Assembly: GCA_016125555.1 (NCBI GenBank)
Contig: WGLN01000014.1
Span: forward strand, 107,889 to 171,888
Source of the DNA: Porphyrobacter sp.
Lineage (GTDB): Bacteria; Pseudomonadota; Alphaproteobacteria; Sphingomonadales; Sphingomonadaceae
Reading direction: 5' to 3'
Length of the DNA stretch: 64,000 nucleotides
Each line of letters begins with the position of its first letter. Position 1 is the stretch's first letter. A model generated the notes under the pieces. It made no database searches, was not told the DNA's origin, and worked only from the letters and a program-made list of their open reading frames with translations. The position numbers were made by a program, and so were the translations under genes. Positions 24,751-33,821 of the stretch are shown one piece after another.

Positions 24751-26489
24751 TGCGACAGCCTCAGGCGGATCAGCTCCGCGGCGATGGTGACGAAGGCGTT
24801 GTTGAGATCGGCGCCCGTCGCGACCGAGAAGAAATGCGTGTTGCGATCGGTCGCGCAGGTGCGGAACATCTCGCGCGTGGCATTGCCCTCGGCATTGTTG
24901 TTGAGCGCGAAGGCGATGGTGTAGATCTCGATCCCGTCGGCCTTCATCGCCTCGCAGGTCTTGGCGAAGCGCCGGGCGAGGTGCTCGATGGTGTCGGTGC
25001 GGCTGGTCGAGGTGATGATCAGCCGGTCCTCGTAGGTCTTGTAGGCGGTGTAGGCCGTGTCGAGCACCTTGCCGCTGGAGGTCGATCGCCCGTCGTCGCG
25101 GCTGTCGAAATTGCCGTCGGTCATGAAGATCACGATCTTCTTGACGGGCACGTTCTCGGGCCTCGTGCGCGGGAAGACGTCGTCGCGCTGGATCATGCGA
25201 TAGGCCCAGGTCATCGCGGGGTTGTGGAAGGTGCCGGTGCCGGGCAGCAGCGCCTCGTTCTCGTTGTCGATATAGCTGCGCAGCTGGGCCTTGGTCGCCG
25301 AATAGGAGATCGGCAGCGCCTCGGCGGGGCACTGGTAGTTGGGCGAGGGCCCCCACAGGTTGTAGGGCGAGGCATTGGTGCCGCTCCCCGACTTGTGGCT
25401 GTAGGCGCGCGGGCTCTGGTAGAGGCTGCGGTCGGGCAGGCGGTCGAAGGCGATCACCGTGTTCGGCTGGTCGCAGCGTTTCGCCGCGCCGGTGCCGCGG
25501 TCGCGGCAGATGTCCTGCCCGTGCATCCGCACCAGCGCGGTGCGCACCGTGGGGATCGCGAAGAAATCGTTCTGCCGGGTTGCCGGGATCAGGTAGCGGT
25601 TGTTGATGTCCTGGAAGCTGTTCACATAGACCGGCGGATAGACGAAGGGCTCGAAGGCCGGCATTCCGCCCTCGCCGGGCATGTTGTCGGTGAGATCATA
25701 GGCGCCCGAATCGATCGTGAAGCGGTCCGCCGAGATGTTCTGCACCGTCTCGTCGGCGAACAGGCAGCCCTTCCAGCCGAGCGGGTCGGTCACGGGAATG
25801 TCGGTGAAGCCGGGCCGGGCCGCGACCATGCCGGGCTTCTGGCTCCGCACCAGCCGCCCGACATTGACCATGGTGTTGTAGGGCAGGATGCCGACCGCAA
25901 AGCCGTCGCGCGTGGTGCGGCTGCCGTAGATCGTGTCCACGAAGTTCTTCGCCGCGGTCTTGAGCGATGCCATCCGTGCGCCCTGCATCGAACCGGTGTT
26001 GTCGAGCACGAGCAGCGCCTCGATCGCGGTCGGCAGCTTCTCCGAGGCCTCGGCGAGTGCGCTGACGCTGACCCGAAGCGTGTCGATCCCGATGACCCGC
26101 AGCACCGCGGTGTCGACCGCGGCGGAGAGCGTGACCGAGGCGGTGATGACGTCGTTCTCGTCCTTGACCACGATGGAAGGCGCATCGAGCGCGGCGCTGG
26201 CATATCCGGCGGGGAAATTGGCGCGCACGTAATCCGCGCCGATCGCCTGCGCCGCATCGGCGCTGTTGCTGACGATCTGCTTCGCGCGCACCGCTGCCAG
26301 CGCCCCGGCATCGGCGGCGCCCTGCAGCTTGGAGGCGACCAGATAGGCGCGCCCGTAGTCGATGCCCGCGCCGATCATCGCCATGGTCGGCACCAGCGCC
26401 GCCGCCATGATCGGCAGCACGCTGGCGCAAGTGCTGCCTGACAGGCGGCGCGCACGCGCGAGGATCGGGGCAATCGGAGCTTTCGCCAT
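24747..26489 (-). CDS. TadG-type protein with von Willebrand factor A domain
   Basis: The 580 residues have the TadG-like N-terminal anchor (VLPIMAAALVPTMAMIGAGI, DYGRAYLVASKLQGAADAGA). A VWA domain starts at LLVLDNTGSMQGARMASLKT (MIDAS DxTGS) and resumes near KKIVIFMTDGNFDSRDDG after an inserted region of about 200 residues with cysteine pairs. It is exported and may bind metal and ligand at the surface. It heads the three-gene operon. The core tad secretion genes (cpaF, tadB, tadC, rcpA) are not in the window. Confidence 0.9.
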   Translation of the reverse strand: MAKAPIAPILARARRLSGSTCASVLPIMAAALVPTMAMIGAGIDYGRAYLVASKLQGAADAGALAAVRAKQIVSNSADAAQAIGADYVRANFPAGYASAALDAPSIVVKDENDVITASVTLSAAVDTAVLRVIGIDTLRVSVSALAEASEKLPTAIEALLVLDNTGSMQGARMASLKTAAKNFVDTIYGSRTTRDGFAVGILPYNTMVNVGRLVRSQKPGMVAARPGFTDIPVTDPLGWKGCLFADETVQNISADRFTIDSGAYDLTDNMPGEGGMPAFEPFVYPPVYVNSFQDINNRYLIPATRQNDFFAIPTVRTALVRMHGQDICRDRGTGAAKRCDQPNTVIAFDRLPDRSLYQSPRAYSHKSGSGTNASPYNLWGPSPNYQCPAEALPISYSATKAQLRSYIDNENEALLPGTGTFHNPAMTWAYRMIQRDDVFPRTRPENVPVKKIVIFMTDGNFDSRDDGRSTSSGKVLDTAYTAYKTYEDRLIITSTSRTDTIEHLARRFAKTCEAMKADGIEIYTIAFALNNNAEGNATREMFRTCATDRNTHFFSVATGADLNNAFVTIAAELIRLRLSQ

Positions 26490-26723
26490 GGAGCGGACCT
26501 GCAGCAGGTGAGACTTTGCCCCGCTCTTGGACCGCGGCGTGCGAAGAAAGCGGCAAGCCGGTGCCCCGCTCATGCCCCGGGGGCGGCGTTAACCTTGGAT
26601 TGAGGGCCGCGCCGCTGCGCCGGACTGCCCGTTGTGCGGGGCGGGGGACGGAACATTCCCGGCTTCGGCACGGTTGGTCAGCCCGGCTCCGATGCGGAGT
26701 ACCCTTCAAACGGGAGAAGCTTA

Positions 26724-27002
26724 ATGAAGAAGATCATCATGTTGTCCGCCCTGCCCGCCATCGCGCTGACCGCCGCCTGCGGCCAGGACAGCGCCGTCGA
26801 AGAGCGCGGCGATATGCTCGAGGAGCGCGCCGACGCGGTCGAGGATTACGGCAATGATCGCGCCGCGGCGCTCGAGGAACGCGCCGACGAAATGCCGACC
26901 CAGGCCGGCGAGGACAGGCTCAACGCCAAGGCCGAGCGCATCGACGACATCGGCGACAACCGCGCCGAGGCGTTGAACGAGCGCGCCGACGAAATGGAAT
27001 AG
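26724..27002 (+). CDS. Small charged lipoprotein with internal repeats
   Basis: The 92 residues have a lipoprotein signal ending LTAAC, then a highly charged, helical mature part. Two copies of a unit like N-D-R-A-x-A-L-E-E-R-A-D-E-M occur at about residues 49-62 and 78-91, with a related third near 32-44. This looks like a coiled coil. A GGGAGAAG precedes the ATG by five bases. The function is unknown. A hairpin follows the stop. Confidence 0.8.
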   Translation: MKKIIMLSALPAIALTAACGQDSAVEERGDMLEERADAVEDYGNDRAAALEERADEMPTQAGEDRLNAKAERIDDIGDNRAEALNERADEME

Positions 27003-27010
27003 CCCAAGCG

Positions 27011-27043
27011 GCGCCGGCGGCCAGTGCGGCTGGTCGCCGGTGC
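27011..27043. terminator. Bidirectional hairpin between convergent genes
   Basis: Arms at 27011-27024 and 27030-27043 pair over 14 bases with two G-U wobbles and a five-base loop. It fills the space between the lipoprotein stop (27002) and the phaB stop (27047). No T-run follows, so Rho or another factor may also be needed. Confidence 0.55.
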
Positions 27044-27046
27044 CTG

Positions 27047-27769
27047 CTAGTACATGTGCTGGCCGCCGTTGATGCTCATTGTCGAGCCGGTCATGAAGCC
27101 GCCGTTCTCGGAGGTGAGGAAGGCGACCCCGCGGGCGATCTCCTCGGCCATGCCGAGCCGGCCGACCGGGATCTTGGCGACGATCTTCTCGAGCACCGGC
27201 GCGGGCACCGCGGCGACCATGTCGGTATCGATATAGCCCGGCGCGATGGCGTTGACCGTCACCCCGAACTTCGCGCCTTCCTGCGCCAAGGCCTTGGTGA
27301 AGCCGTGGATGCCGCTCTTCGCGGCGGCGTAGTTGACCTGACCGTATTGCCCCGCCTGCCCGTTGATCGAGCCGATGTTGACGATCCGCCCCCAGCCGCG
27401 CTCGCGCATGCCGGGGAAGGTCGCCTTGGCCATGTTGAAGCAGCCGCCGAGGTTGATGCGCAGCACCTCGTTCCAGTCCTCGAAGCTCATCTTGTGGAGG
27501 GTGCCGTCGCGGGTGATCCCGGCATTGTTGACCACGATCTCGACGGGGCCGAACTCTTCCGCGACCGCCGCGCAGCCCGCGAGGCAGGCTTCGTGATCGC
27601 CCACGTCCCAGCGGCGTGCGGGAATGCCGGTCTCCTCGGAAAAGGCGCGCGCCTTCTCGTCGTTCCCGGCGTAATTCGCGATGACCGTGTGGCCCTGGCG
27701 CTGGAGGCGGCGGCAGATCGCCTCCCCGATGCCGCGCGTTCCCCCGGTGACGATGGCAACCCGGCCCAT
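27047..27769 (-). CDS. phaB: Acetoacetyl-CoA reductase
   Basis: PhaB reduces acetoacetyl-CoA to (R)-3-hydroxybutyryl-CoA with NADPH, for polyhydroxyalkanoate synthesis. The 240 residues are a classic short-chain dehydrogenase: VTGGTRGIGEAI for cofactor, NNAGI, catalytic S in NIGSINGQAGQ, and Y-A-A-A-K. The C-terminal SINGGQHMY is a PhaB hallmark. A GGGGAGGA lies seven bases before the ATG at 27769; an upstream in-frame ATG at 27784 lacks such a site. phaA and phaC are not in the window. Confidence 0.93.
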   Translation of the reverse strand: MGRVAIVTGGTRGIGEAICRRLQRQGHTVIANYAGNDEKARAFSEETGIPARRWDVGDHEACLAGCAAVAEEFGPVEIVVNNAGITRDGTLHKMSFEDWNEVLRINLGGCFNMAKATFPGMRERGWGRIVNIGSINGQAGQYGQVNYAAAKSGIHGFTKALAQEGAKFGVTVNAIAPGYIDTDMVAAVPAPVLEKIVAKIPVGRLGMAEEIARGVAFLTSENGGFMTGSTMSINGGQHMY

Positions 27770-27996
27770 GCAATTCCTCCCCATTCCTGCGTCGTTTCGC
27801 GCCGCGCAACCTAGCGGTGACGTAGGGGAAGGGGAAGGTGAGAATAGCTATGCCGCAAGCCGGGGCCCAGGCCGGGCCAGCGGGGGCCCAAGGCGGCCCT
27901 ATCCGCCCCTAACGCATGGCCATGCGGGCGCCAGCGTGCGCCTGAACGCATCGAGGATTTGAGGAAAAGCAAGCCTACTCAGAGGCTTGCGCGCAA

Positions 27997-28770
27997 TCAG
28001 AACTTGATCTGCGTTCCGACGTAGACCGCCTGGCTGTCCTGCACCGAATTGGTCAGCGGGTCGAGCCGCTCGCGCTCCTGCGAGTAGCGCACGCCCGCGG
28101 TCACGTTGAGGTTGGGCGAGAGGCGGAAGCTGCCGCCGACGCCCACGGTCTGCGATCCGATCGCGTCGAGCGTGTTGGGCGACTTGCCGGCGATCTCGCG
28201 GTCTTCGAGCTCGATGCGCGGCTGGAGGCGCGAGGGCTTGCTCTCGGCCTTGGGCTTCGAGGGTTCGAACTGGGCGAGATCCGGCAGCGCCATGCTGCGG
28301 ACCTGTTCCGGCAATTCGACCACCGGGCGGGCGAAGCTCTTGTAGCCGCGCGCCGTGCCGAGCTGGAACCGGCTCGCGTCGATTCCCGAAAGGCCGACGC
28401 CGCGGCCCGGCGCCGCGTCGATCGCCTTGCGCACCGAGATGGCCCGCGCCGCTTCGCCGTCGACGCGAACCGCCACGGTCACGATACGCTCCCCTGCCGC
28501 CGGCGTCGCGCCCGCGGGGGTGAAGCGGATGCCGTGCGCGCGGGCCTTCTCGGCAACGCGGGCGGCGAGTTCGGGATCGACCGAAGCCGGGGTGAAGACG
28601 TTGAGGCCGCGCGCGTCGAACGCCCGCGCCTGGGCGGGCGCGGCATCCCGCGCGTGCTGCCCGACCAGCGCCAGTCCGGCGCTCGGCAGGCCCAGCGCGA
28701 GCGCGCCGCACAGCGCGAACAGCGGCAGCCTGCGCTGCCCCTTCGCCGTCCTGTCCGCCCGCCGTGCCAT
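27997..28770 (-). CDS. Hypothetical exported protein, outer-membrane-like C-terminus
   Basis: The 257 residues have a cleavable or anchoring N-terminal segment (12-35). A domain of unknown type with ERIVTVAVRVDGEAARAISV follows, then a Pro/Lys-rich linker, and a final 45 residues of alternating strands (GGSFRLSPNLNVTAGVRYSQ) ending in phenylalanine. The last part looks like beta-barrel strands and an outer-membrane signal. No family is recognised. It stands alone, divergent from the DUF3576 gene. Confidence 0.65.
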   Translation of the reverse strand: MARRADRTAKGQRRLPLFALCGALALGLPSAGLALVGQHARDAAPAQARAFDARGLNVFTPASVDPELAARVAEKARAHGIRFTPAGATPAAGERIVTVAVRVDGEAARAISVRKAIDAAPGRGVGLSGIDASRFQLGTARGYKSFARPVVELPEQVRSMALPDLAQFEPSKPKAESKPSRLQPRIELEDREIAGKSPNTLDAIGSQTVGVGGSFRLSPNLNVTAGVRYSQERERLDPLTNSVQDSQAVYVGTQIKF

Positions 28771-29090
28771 CGTCCGTTCCGTTCCGTCCCTGTCCTGTCG
28801 CATCAGGGCTTTGCCTGAGCATCCGGTTGCTTAACCTAGCGTGAGTCGCGCTGGAAACCTTCTCATGTGATAGGGCGGGGGCAAGCGGTTGCAATGCTTT
28901 GCCGCAGGTGCACCCGGATTCACGCGGCACCTGTGGCCGAAGATACACAGAATCATCGCCCCTGCGTCCCGGCCCGGCACGGTTCAGCCCCGGTAAAGCG
29001 CCGCGCGCGCCTGCTGCCGGCCGTCCGCCCGCGATGCGGATCGAAGCTTGCCGCGCACGGCCTTGGGGTTATAGAGCGGGGGCGAACCAG
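28771..29090. other. 320-base intergenic region between divergent genes
   Basis: No gene is supported here. It should hold the promoters of the hypothetical exported protein (minus) and the DUF3576-leuS unit (plus). It contains an inverted repeat, CAGGTGC at 28905-28911 and GCACCTG at 28927-28933, that could be an operator. I could not place -35/-10 boxes with confidence. Confidence 0.4.
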
Positions 29091-29579
29091 ATGATGAGGA
29101 AACCTCCGGCAGTGACACGCGCCAACTCCGCCCGCATTCCCGCACCCCTCGGTGGGGTCGCCAAGGCCGCCCTGCTCGGCGGCGCGATCGCCCTGCTCGC
29201 CGCGTGCGGCGGCAACGACCGGCCGCGCACCGAGCTTGCCGCCGCGCAGCTCAACACCATCGGGGTCAACGCCTATCTGTGGCGCGCCGCGCTCGACACG
29301 GTGAGCTTCGCGCCGCTGCTCCAGGCCGACAGCAACGGCGGGGTGATCGTCACCGACTGGTATGCCAACCCGGCCAATCCGGGCGAGCGGGTCAAGCTGA
29401 CCGTCACCATCCTCGATCAGGACCTGCGCGCCGATGCGCTGCGCGTCGCGGCGAGCCGTCAGGTGAACCAGAGCGGCAGCTGGGTCGAAGCGCCGGTGCA
29501 GGCGGCGACGGTGCAGAAGCTCGAGGACATCATCCTCACCAAGGCCCGCGACCTGCGTCGCCAGGCGCTCGCTTCGTAA
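29091..29579 (+). CDS. DUF3576 family lipoprotein
   Basis: The 162 residues have a lipoprotein signal ending LLAAC. The DUF3576 pattern follows: [40 protein letters not shown] and a C-terminal helix with [15 protein letters not shown]. The function is unknown, but the family is almost always just upstream of leuS and lptE in alphaproteobacteria, suggesting an outer-membrane role. The start is either of two adjacent ATG codons. Confidence 0.88.
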   Translation: MMRKPPAVTRANSARIPAPLGGVAKAALLGGAIALLAACGGNDRPRTELAAAQLNTIGVNAYLWRAALDTVSFAPLLQADSNGGVIVTDWYANPANPGERVKLTVTILDQDLRADALRVAASRQVNQSGSWVEAPVQAATVQKLEDIILTKARDLRRQALAS

Positions 29580-29602
29580 GACACCCCCACCGGAACACTT
29601 CC

Positions 29603-32125
29603 ATGACCGACACCCGTTTCGATCCGTCTGTCGCCGACGGGCGCTGGCAGCGTGCATGGGATGAAGCGGGGACCTTCACCGCGGATTCGGGCAGCCCCAG
29701 GCCCAAGAGCTACATCCTCGAGATGTTCCCCTATCCTTCGGGGCGCATCCACATGGGCCACGTGCGCAACTACACGATGGGCGACGTGCTGGCGCGCTAC
29801 CAGAAGATGCGCGGGTTCGAGGTGCTCCACCCGATGGGCTGGGACGCCTTCGGGATGCCGGCCGAGAACGCCGCAATGGAAAAGGGCGTGCACCCCGGCG
29901 GCTGGACGCGTCAGAACATTGCGCAGATGAAGGCGCAATTGCAGCGCATCGGCTTCGCGCTCGACTGGACGCGCGAATTCGCGACCTGCGATCCCGAATA
30001 TTACGGCCACGAGCAGGCGCTGTTCCTCGATCTGTATGAAGCCGGGCTGGTCTACCGCAAGGAATCGACCGTCAACTGGGACCCGGTCGACATGACCGTG
30101 CTCGCCAACGAGCAGGTGATCGACGGCAAGGGCTGGCGCAGCGGCGCGGAGGTCGAGAAGAGGAAGCTCAACCAGTGGTTCCTCAAGATCACCGACTTTG
30201 CCGAGGACCTGTTGGAGGGGCTGGGCACCCTCGAGGACTGGCCCGAGAAGGTGCGCCTGATGCAGGAGAACTGGATCGGCAAGTCGCAGGGGCTGGAGTT
30301 CTCGTTCGACCTCAGCGACGGCGGCAAGCTGGCGGTCTATTCGACCCGCCCCGACACGATCTTCGGCGCGAGCTTCTGCGCGATTGCTGCCGATCACCCG
30401 ATTGCGCAGGGGCTGGCGGGCGATCCGCAAGTCGCCGCCTTCATCGACCAGTGCAAGAAGGGCGCGACCACCGCCGCCGCGCTCGAAACGGCAGAGAAGC
30501 TTGGGTATCGCACGGCCGTAACCGCCAGGCACCCGTTCACCGGCGCGGATCTTCCGGTCTTCATCGCCAACTTCGTGCTGATGGACTACGGCACCGGCGC
30601 GGTGATGGGCGTGCCGGGGCACGACCAGCGCGACTTCGAGTTCGCCACCAAATACGAACTGCCGATCCTGCGCGTCGTCGCATCCGATCCGGCCAAGGCG
30701 GACGAACCCTTCAAGGACGAGGCCGAGGCGGGCGACGGGGTGATCGTCAACTCGGACTTCCTCGACGGGATGACCGTGGAAGAGGCCAAGCAGGCCGTCA
30801 TCACCCGCGCCGAGGCTGGCGGCTGGGGCGAAGGACGCACCGTGTGGCGGCTGCGCGACTGGGGTGTCTCCCGTCAGCGCTACTGGGGCACGCCGATCCC
30901 CTTCATCCACTGCGAGACATGCGGCGTGGTGCCGGTGCCCAAGGACCAGCTGCCCGTCACGCTGCCCGAGGATGTCAGCTTCGACATCCCCGGCAACCCG
31001 CTCGAACGCCACCCGACCTGGAAGCACGTGGATTGCCCCAAGTGCGGCGCGGCGGCGCGGCGCGAGACCGACACGCTCGACACGTTTGTGGACAGCTCGT
31101 GGTATTTCCTGCGCTTCGCCAGCCAGCCCGCCGACCGGCCCTTCGACCCGGAAGAGGTCGCCAAGTGGATGCCGGTGCAGCACTATATCGGCGGCATCGA
31201 GCACGCGATCCTGCACCTGCTCTACGCCCGCTTCTGGACGCGCGCGCTCGCCCACATCGGCAAGATCAGCGTCAAGGAGCCCTTCGCCGCGCTGTTCACG
31301 CAGGGGATGGTGACGCACGAGACTTACTCGCGCACCGACGAGGCGCGCGGCGTGCCGGTGTTCTTCGGCCCCGAGGAAGTCGACCGTACTTCCGAGGGCG
31401 CGACGCTGCTCGCCGATGGCGGGGCGGTGGACGTCGGCCGCGTCGTCAAGATGTCGAAGTCGAAGAAGAACGTCGTCGACCCCGATGCGATCATCGCCCG
31501 CCACGGCGCGGATGCGGTGCGCTGGTTCATGCTGTCGGACAGCCCGCCCGAGCGCGACCTGCCGTGGTCCGATGCGGGGATCGAGGGCTGCGCGCGCTTC
31601 GTCCAGCGGTTGTGGCGGCTGTTCAGCGCCTATGACGCGGGCGCGACCGGCGAGGACAAGAGCCTCGATCGCAAGACCCACCAGACCATCGCCGCGGTGG
31701 CCTCGGACATCGAGGCGCTGGGCTTCAACAAGGCCGTGGCGCGCATTTACGAGCTGACCGGCGCGGTGGAGAAAGCCGCGCCCTCGGCCAGCCGCTCGGC
31801 CGCGATCCGCGCCCTGGTCCACCTGTCGGCTCCCATGATGCCGCACCTCGCCGAAGAGGCCTGGGCGAACATGGGCGGGGGAGGCCTCATCGCCGACGCG
31901 GCCTGGCCCGAGGTCGATCCTGCCCTGCTGGTCGATGACGAGGTCACCATCGCGGTGCAGCACATGGGCAAGCTGCGCGACACCGTCACCGCGCCCAAGG
32001 GGGCCTCGAGGGAGGATCTCGAGGCGCTGGCGCTCGCTTCGGCCAACCTGCAGCGCTCGCTCGACGGCGCGGCGGTGCGCAAGGTCATTGTCGTGCCCGA
32101 CCGATTGGTGAATATCGTCACCTGA
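29603..32125 (+). CDS. leuS: Leucyl-tRNA synthetase
   Basis: LeuRS charges tRNA-Leu with leucine in the cytosol. The 840 residues include the HIGH-type site [12 protein letters not shown] and [16 protein letters not shown] in the first 90 residues. The editing domain ([30 protein letters not shown]) comes next, then the zinc region and [13 protein letters not shown], the KMSKS loop, near residue 617. The stop overlaps the lptE start by one base (TGATG). A tRNA-Leu gene lies at the other end of the window. Confidence 0.98.
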   Translation: MTDTRFDPSVADGRWQRAWDEAGTFTADSGSPRPKSYILEMFPYPSGRIHMGHVRNYTMGDVLARYQKMRGFEVLHPMGWDAFGMPAENAAMEKGVHPGGWTRQNIAQMKAQLQRIGFALDWTREFATCDPEYYGHEQALFLDLYEAGLVYRKESTVNWDPVDMTVLANEQVIDGKGWRSGAEVEKRKLNQWFLKITDFAEDLLEGLGTLEDWPEKVRLMQENWIGKSQGLEFSFDLSDGGKLAVYSTRPDTIFGASFCAIAADHPIAQGLAGDPQVAAFIDQCKKGATTAAALETAEKLGYRTAVTARHPFTGADLPVFIANFVLMDYGTGAVMGVPGHDQRDFEFATKYELPILRVVASDPAKADEPFKDEAEAGDGVIVNSDFLDGMTVEEAKQAVITRAEAGGWGEGRTVWRLRDWGVSRQRYWGTPIPFIHCETCGVVPVPKDQLPVTLPEDVSFDIPGNPLERHPTWKHVDCPKCGAAARRETDTLDTFVDSSWYFLRFASQPADRPFDPEEVAKWMPVQHYIGGIEHAILHLLYARFWTRALAHIGKISVKEPFAALFTQGMVTHETYSRTDEARGVPVFFGPEEVDRTSEGATLLADGGAVDVGRVVKMSKSKKNVVDPDAIIARHGADAVRWFMLSDSPPERDLPWSDAGIEGCARFVQRLWRLFSAYDAGATGEDKSLDRKTHQTIAAVASDIEALGFNKAVARIYELTGAVEKAAPSASRSAAIRALVHLSAPMMPHLAEEAWANMGGGGLIADAAWPEVDPALLVDDEVTIAVQHMGKLRDTVTAPKGASREDLEALALASANLQRSLDGAAVRKVIVVPDRLVNIVT

Positions 32126-32637
32126 TGCGTGCGCTTTTCGCCCTCGCGGCCCTGCTGGCCCTCACCGCCTGCGGCCTTCAGCCGATGTATGCGGGCGGGA
32201 GCGGTGCGGCGGTGGCGCAGGGGCTCGCCGCGGTCGAGGTTCCGGCGATCCCGGGGCGCGACGGGTGGCTGGTGCGCAACGCGCTCCAGGAACGGCTCGG
32301 CATTGCCGGCCCGGGGGCGGGCAAGGGCGGCGCGGCCTACCGGCTCGACGTGCGCCTCGACGATTCGCTCGAGGCACTGGGCGTGCTCAACGACGACACC
32401 ATCACCCGCGAACGCCGCATCCTGCGCGCCCGCTACCAGCTGTTCGACGCCGCGACCGGCGCGATCCTGCTCGATGCCACCGCCGGCTCGGACGCCGGGA
32501 TCGACGTGGTCTCCTCCGAATATGCCACCATCGCCGCCGAGCAGAAGGCGCTGGAAAACCTCGCGCGCAAGGTCGCCGAGCAGATGGTGACGCAGGTGGC
32601 GTTGACCCTGCGCGCGCGCGCCGCCGCGGCGCCATGA
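32125..32637 (+). CDS. lptE: LPS assembly lipoprotein LptE
   Basis: LptE is the outer-membrane lipoprotein that plugs LptD and helps insert LPS. The 170 residues have a lipobox LTAC and CGLQPMYAGGSG, the usual LptE mature start. ALQERLG, YRLDVRLDDSLEALGV, RYQLFDAATGAILLD and AEQKALENLARKVAEQM follow. It is coupled to leuS and holA (ATGA at its end), the common alphaproteobacterial order. LptC and LptA are 3 kb downstream. Confidence 0.9.
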   Translation: MRALFALAALLALTACGLQPMYAGGSGAAVAQGLAAVEVPAIPGRDGWLVRNALQERLGIAGPGAGKGGAAYRLDVRLDDSLEALGVLNDDTITRERRILRARYQLFDAATGAILLDATAGSDAGIDVVSSEYATIAAEQKALENLARKVAEQMVTQVALTLRARAAAAP

Positions 32638-33698
32638 AGGCGACCCAGAAGGATTTCCTGCGCGGCCTGCCCGCCGGCGCCGAGCGCTGCTGTATCTTCT
32701 TCTTCTGCGGTCCCGACGAGGCCGGGGCGAGCGCCGCCGCCGAACGGGTCGCCGCCGCACTGCCCGAGGCGGGCGAGCGGGTGGAACTGTCGGGCGCGGA
32801 GCTGAAGCGCGACCCTGCGCTGCTCGGCGACGAGGCGCGTTCCTCCTCGCTGTTCGGGGGCAAGCGCCACATCTGGGTGCGGGCCAGCGGCGAGGAGGCG
32901 CACGATGCGCTCGAGACCCTGATCGCGACCGGCGAGGCCGGCGCCGGCGCGGCCGCCCCGGTGCTGGTCGTCGCGACCGCGGCCACCGACAAGTCGCGCA
33001 CCGCCAAGCTGCTCGAAAAGCGCAAGGACGCGCTGGTGGCGATGTTCCACCCGCCCGATCTTGCGGCGGTCGCGGGCGCGGTGCGGGCGATGGCCGATGC
33101 CGCGGGCCTGCGGCTCGGCGGCGACCTTGCCGAACGCATCGCGCGCGCCGCCGGGCTCGACGTGCGGCTGGCGCAGTCGGAGATCACCAAGCTCGCGCTC
33201 TATGTGGGCGCCGACCCGCAGTCGCCCAAGCCGGCCGGTCTCGAGGATCACGCGGCGATTGGCGCCGCCACCGAGGAGGACGGGTTCGCCCCCGTGGTCA
33301 ACGCCGTGCTCGGCGGCGAGACCACGAAGGTCGCCGCGGAGATCCGGCGGATGCGCGAGCTGGGCCTCAACCCGGTCGGCCTCGCGCTGGCGCTGGAACG
33401 GCGCACGGCGGTGCTGGCGGGGATTCTCGCCCATTGCGGCCCGCGCGGCTCGATCGACCGGCTCGACAAGGGCCAGCAGGCGCGGCTCGGAATCTTCTTC
33501 AAGGAAGCGCGCGACATCCGCCAGCAGTTCGATCGCTGGCGCCAGCCCGCCCAGCGCGGCAGCAGCGAGACGCGGCTGGACCGCCTGATCCCGCGCCTCA
33601 CCCGGCTGCATCGCAGCCTGCTCGCCAACAGCCAGACGGCGGAGCTGCTGCTCGCCCGAGAGCTCGCCGAGATCGCGCGATATGCCGCGAAGCGATAG
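32634..33698 (+). CDS. holA: DNA polymerase III delta subunit
   Basis: HolA opens the beta clamp during clamp loading. The 354 residues have the AAA+-like N-terminal domain without a strong Walker A (FFFCGPDEAGASAAAERVAA). A second region includes DVRLAQSEITKLALYVG, and the C-terminal helices AEIRRMRELGLNPVGLALAL follow. The length fits. The ATG overlaps the lptE stop as ATGA. A weak hairpin (33712-33726) and an A+T-rich stretch follow. Confidence 0.93.
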   Translation: MKATQKDFLRGLPAGAERCCIFFFCGPDEAGASAAAERVAAALPEAGERVELSGAELKRDPALLGDEARSSSLFGGKRHIWVRASGEEAHDALETLIATGEAGAGAAAPVLVVATAATDKSRTAKLLEKRKDALVAMFHPPDLAAVAGAVRAMADAAGLRLGGDLAERIARAAGLDVRLAQSEITKLALYVGADPQSPKPAGLEDHAAIGAATEEDGFAPVVNAVLGGETTKVAAEIRRMRELGLNPVGLALALERRTAVLAGILAHCGPRGSIDRLDKGQQARLGIFFKEARDIRQQFDRWRQPAQRGSSETRLDRLIPRLTRLHRSLLANSQTAELLLARELAEIARYAAKR

Positions 33699-33821
33699 CA
33701 AAATGTGACAAGCTGCCTTTCGCAGCCGCACAATTGGGTCTTTTCTCTGTAAGATTACGTACCTAAGGCTAAGGCACTTCGAAACGGTCTCTCGGGGTCG
33801 CGCCTTGGGGGGAAGGTTGGA

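Noticed and set aside
29459..31963. An 834-codon antisense frame within leuS
   Set aside because: It is a mirror of leuS third-position G/C bias; composition is His/Arg/Gly-rich, with no signal or motif.
33712..33755. Terminator of holA and promoter of the sugar transferase gene
   Set aside because: The hairpin has only five pairs and no T-run; TTGGGT and TAAGAT are ten bases apart. The stretch is A+T-rich, but the elements are not convincing.
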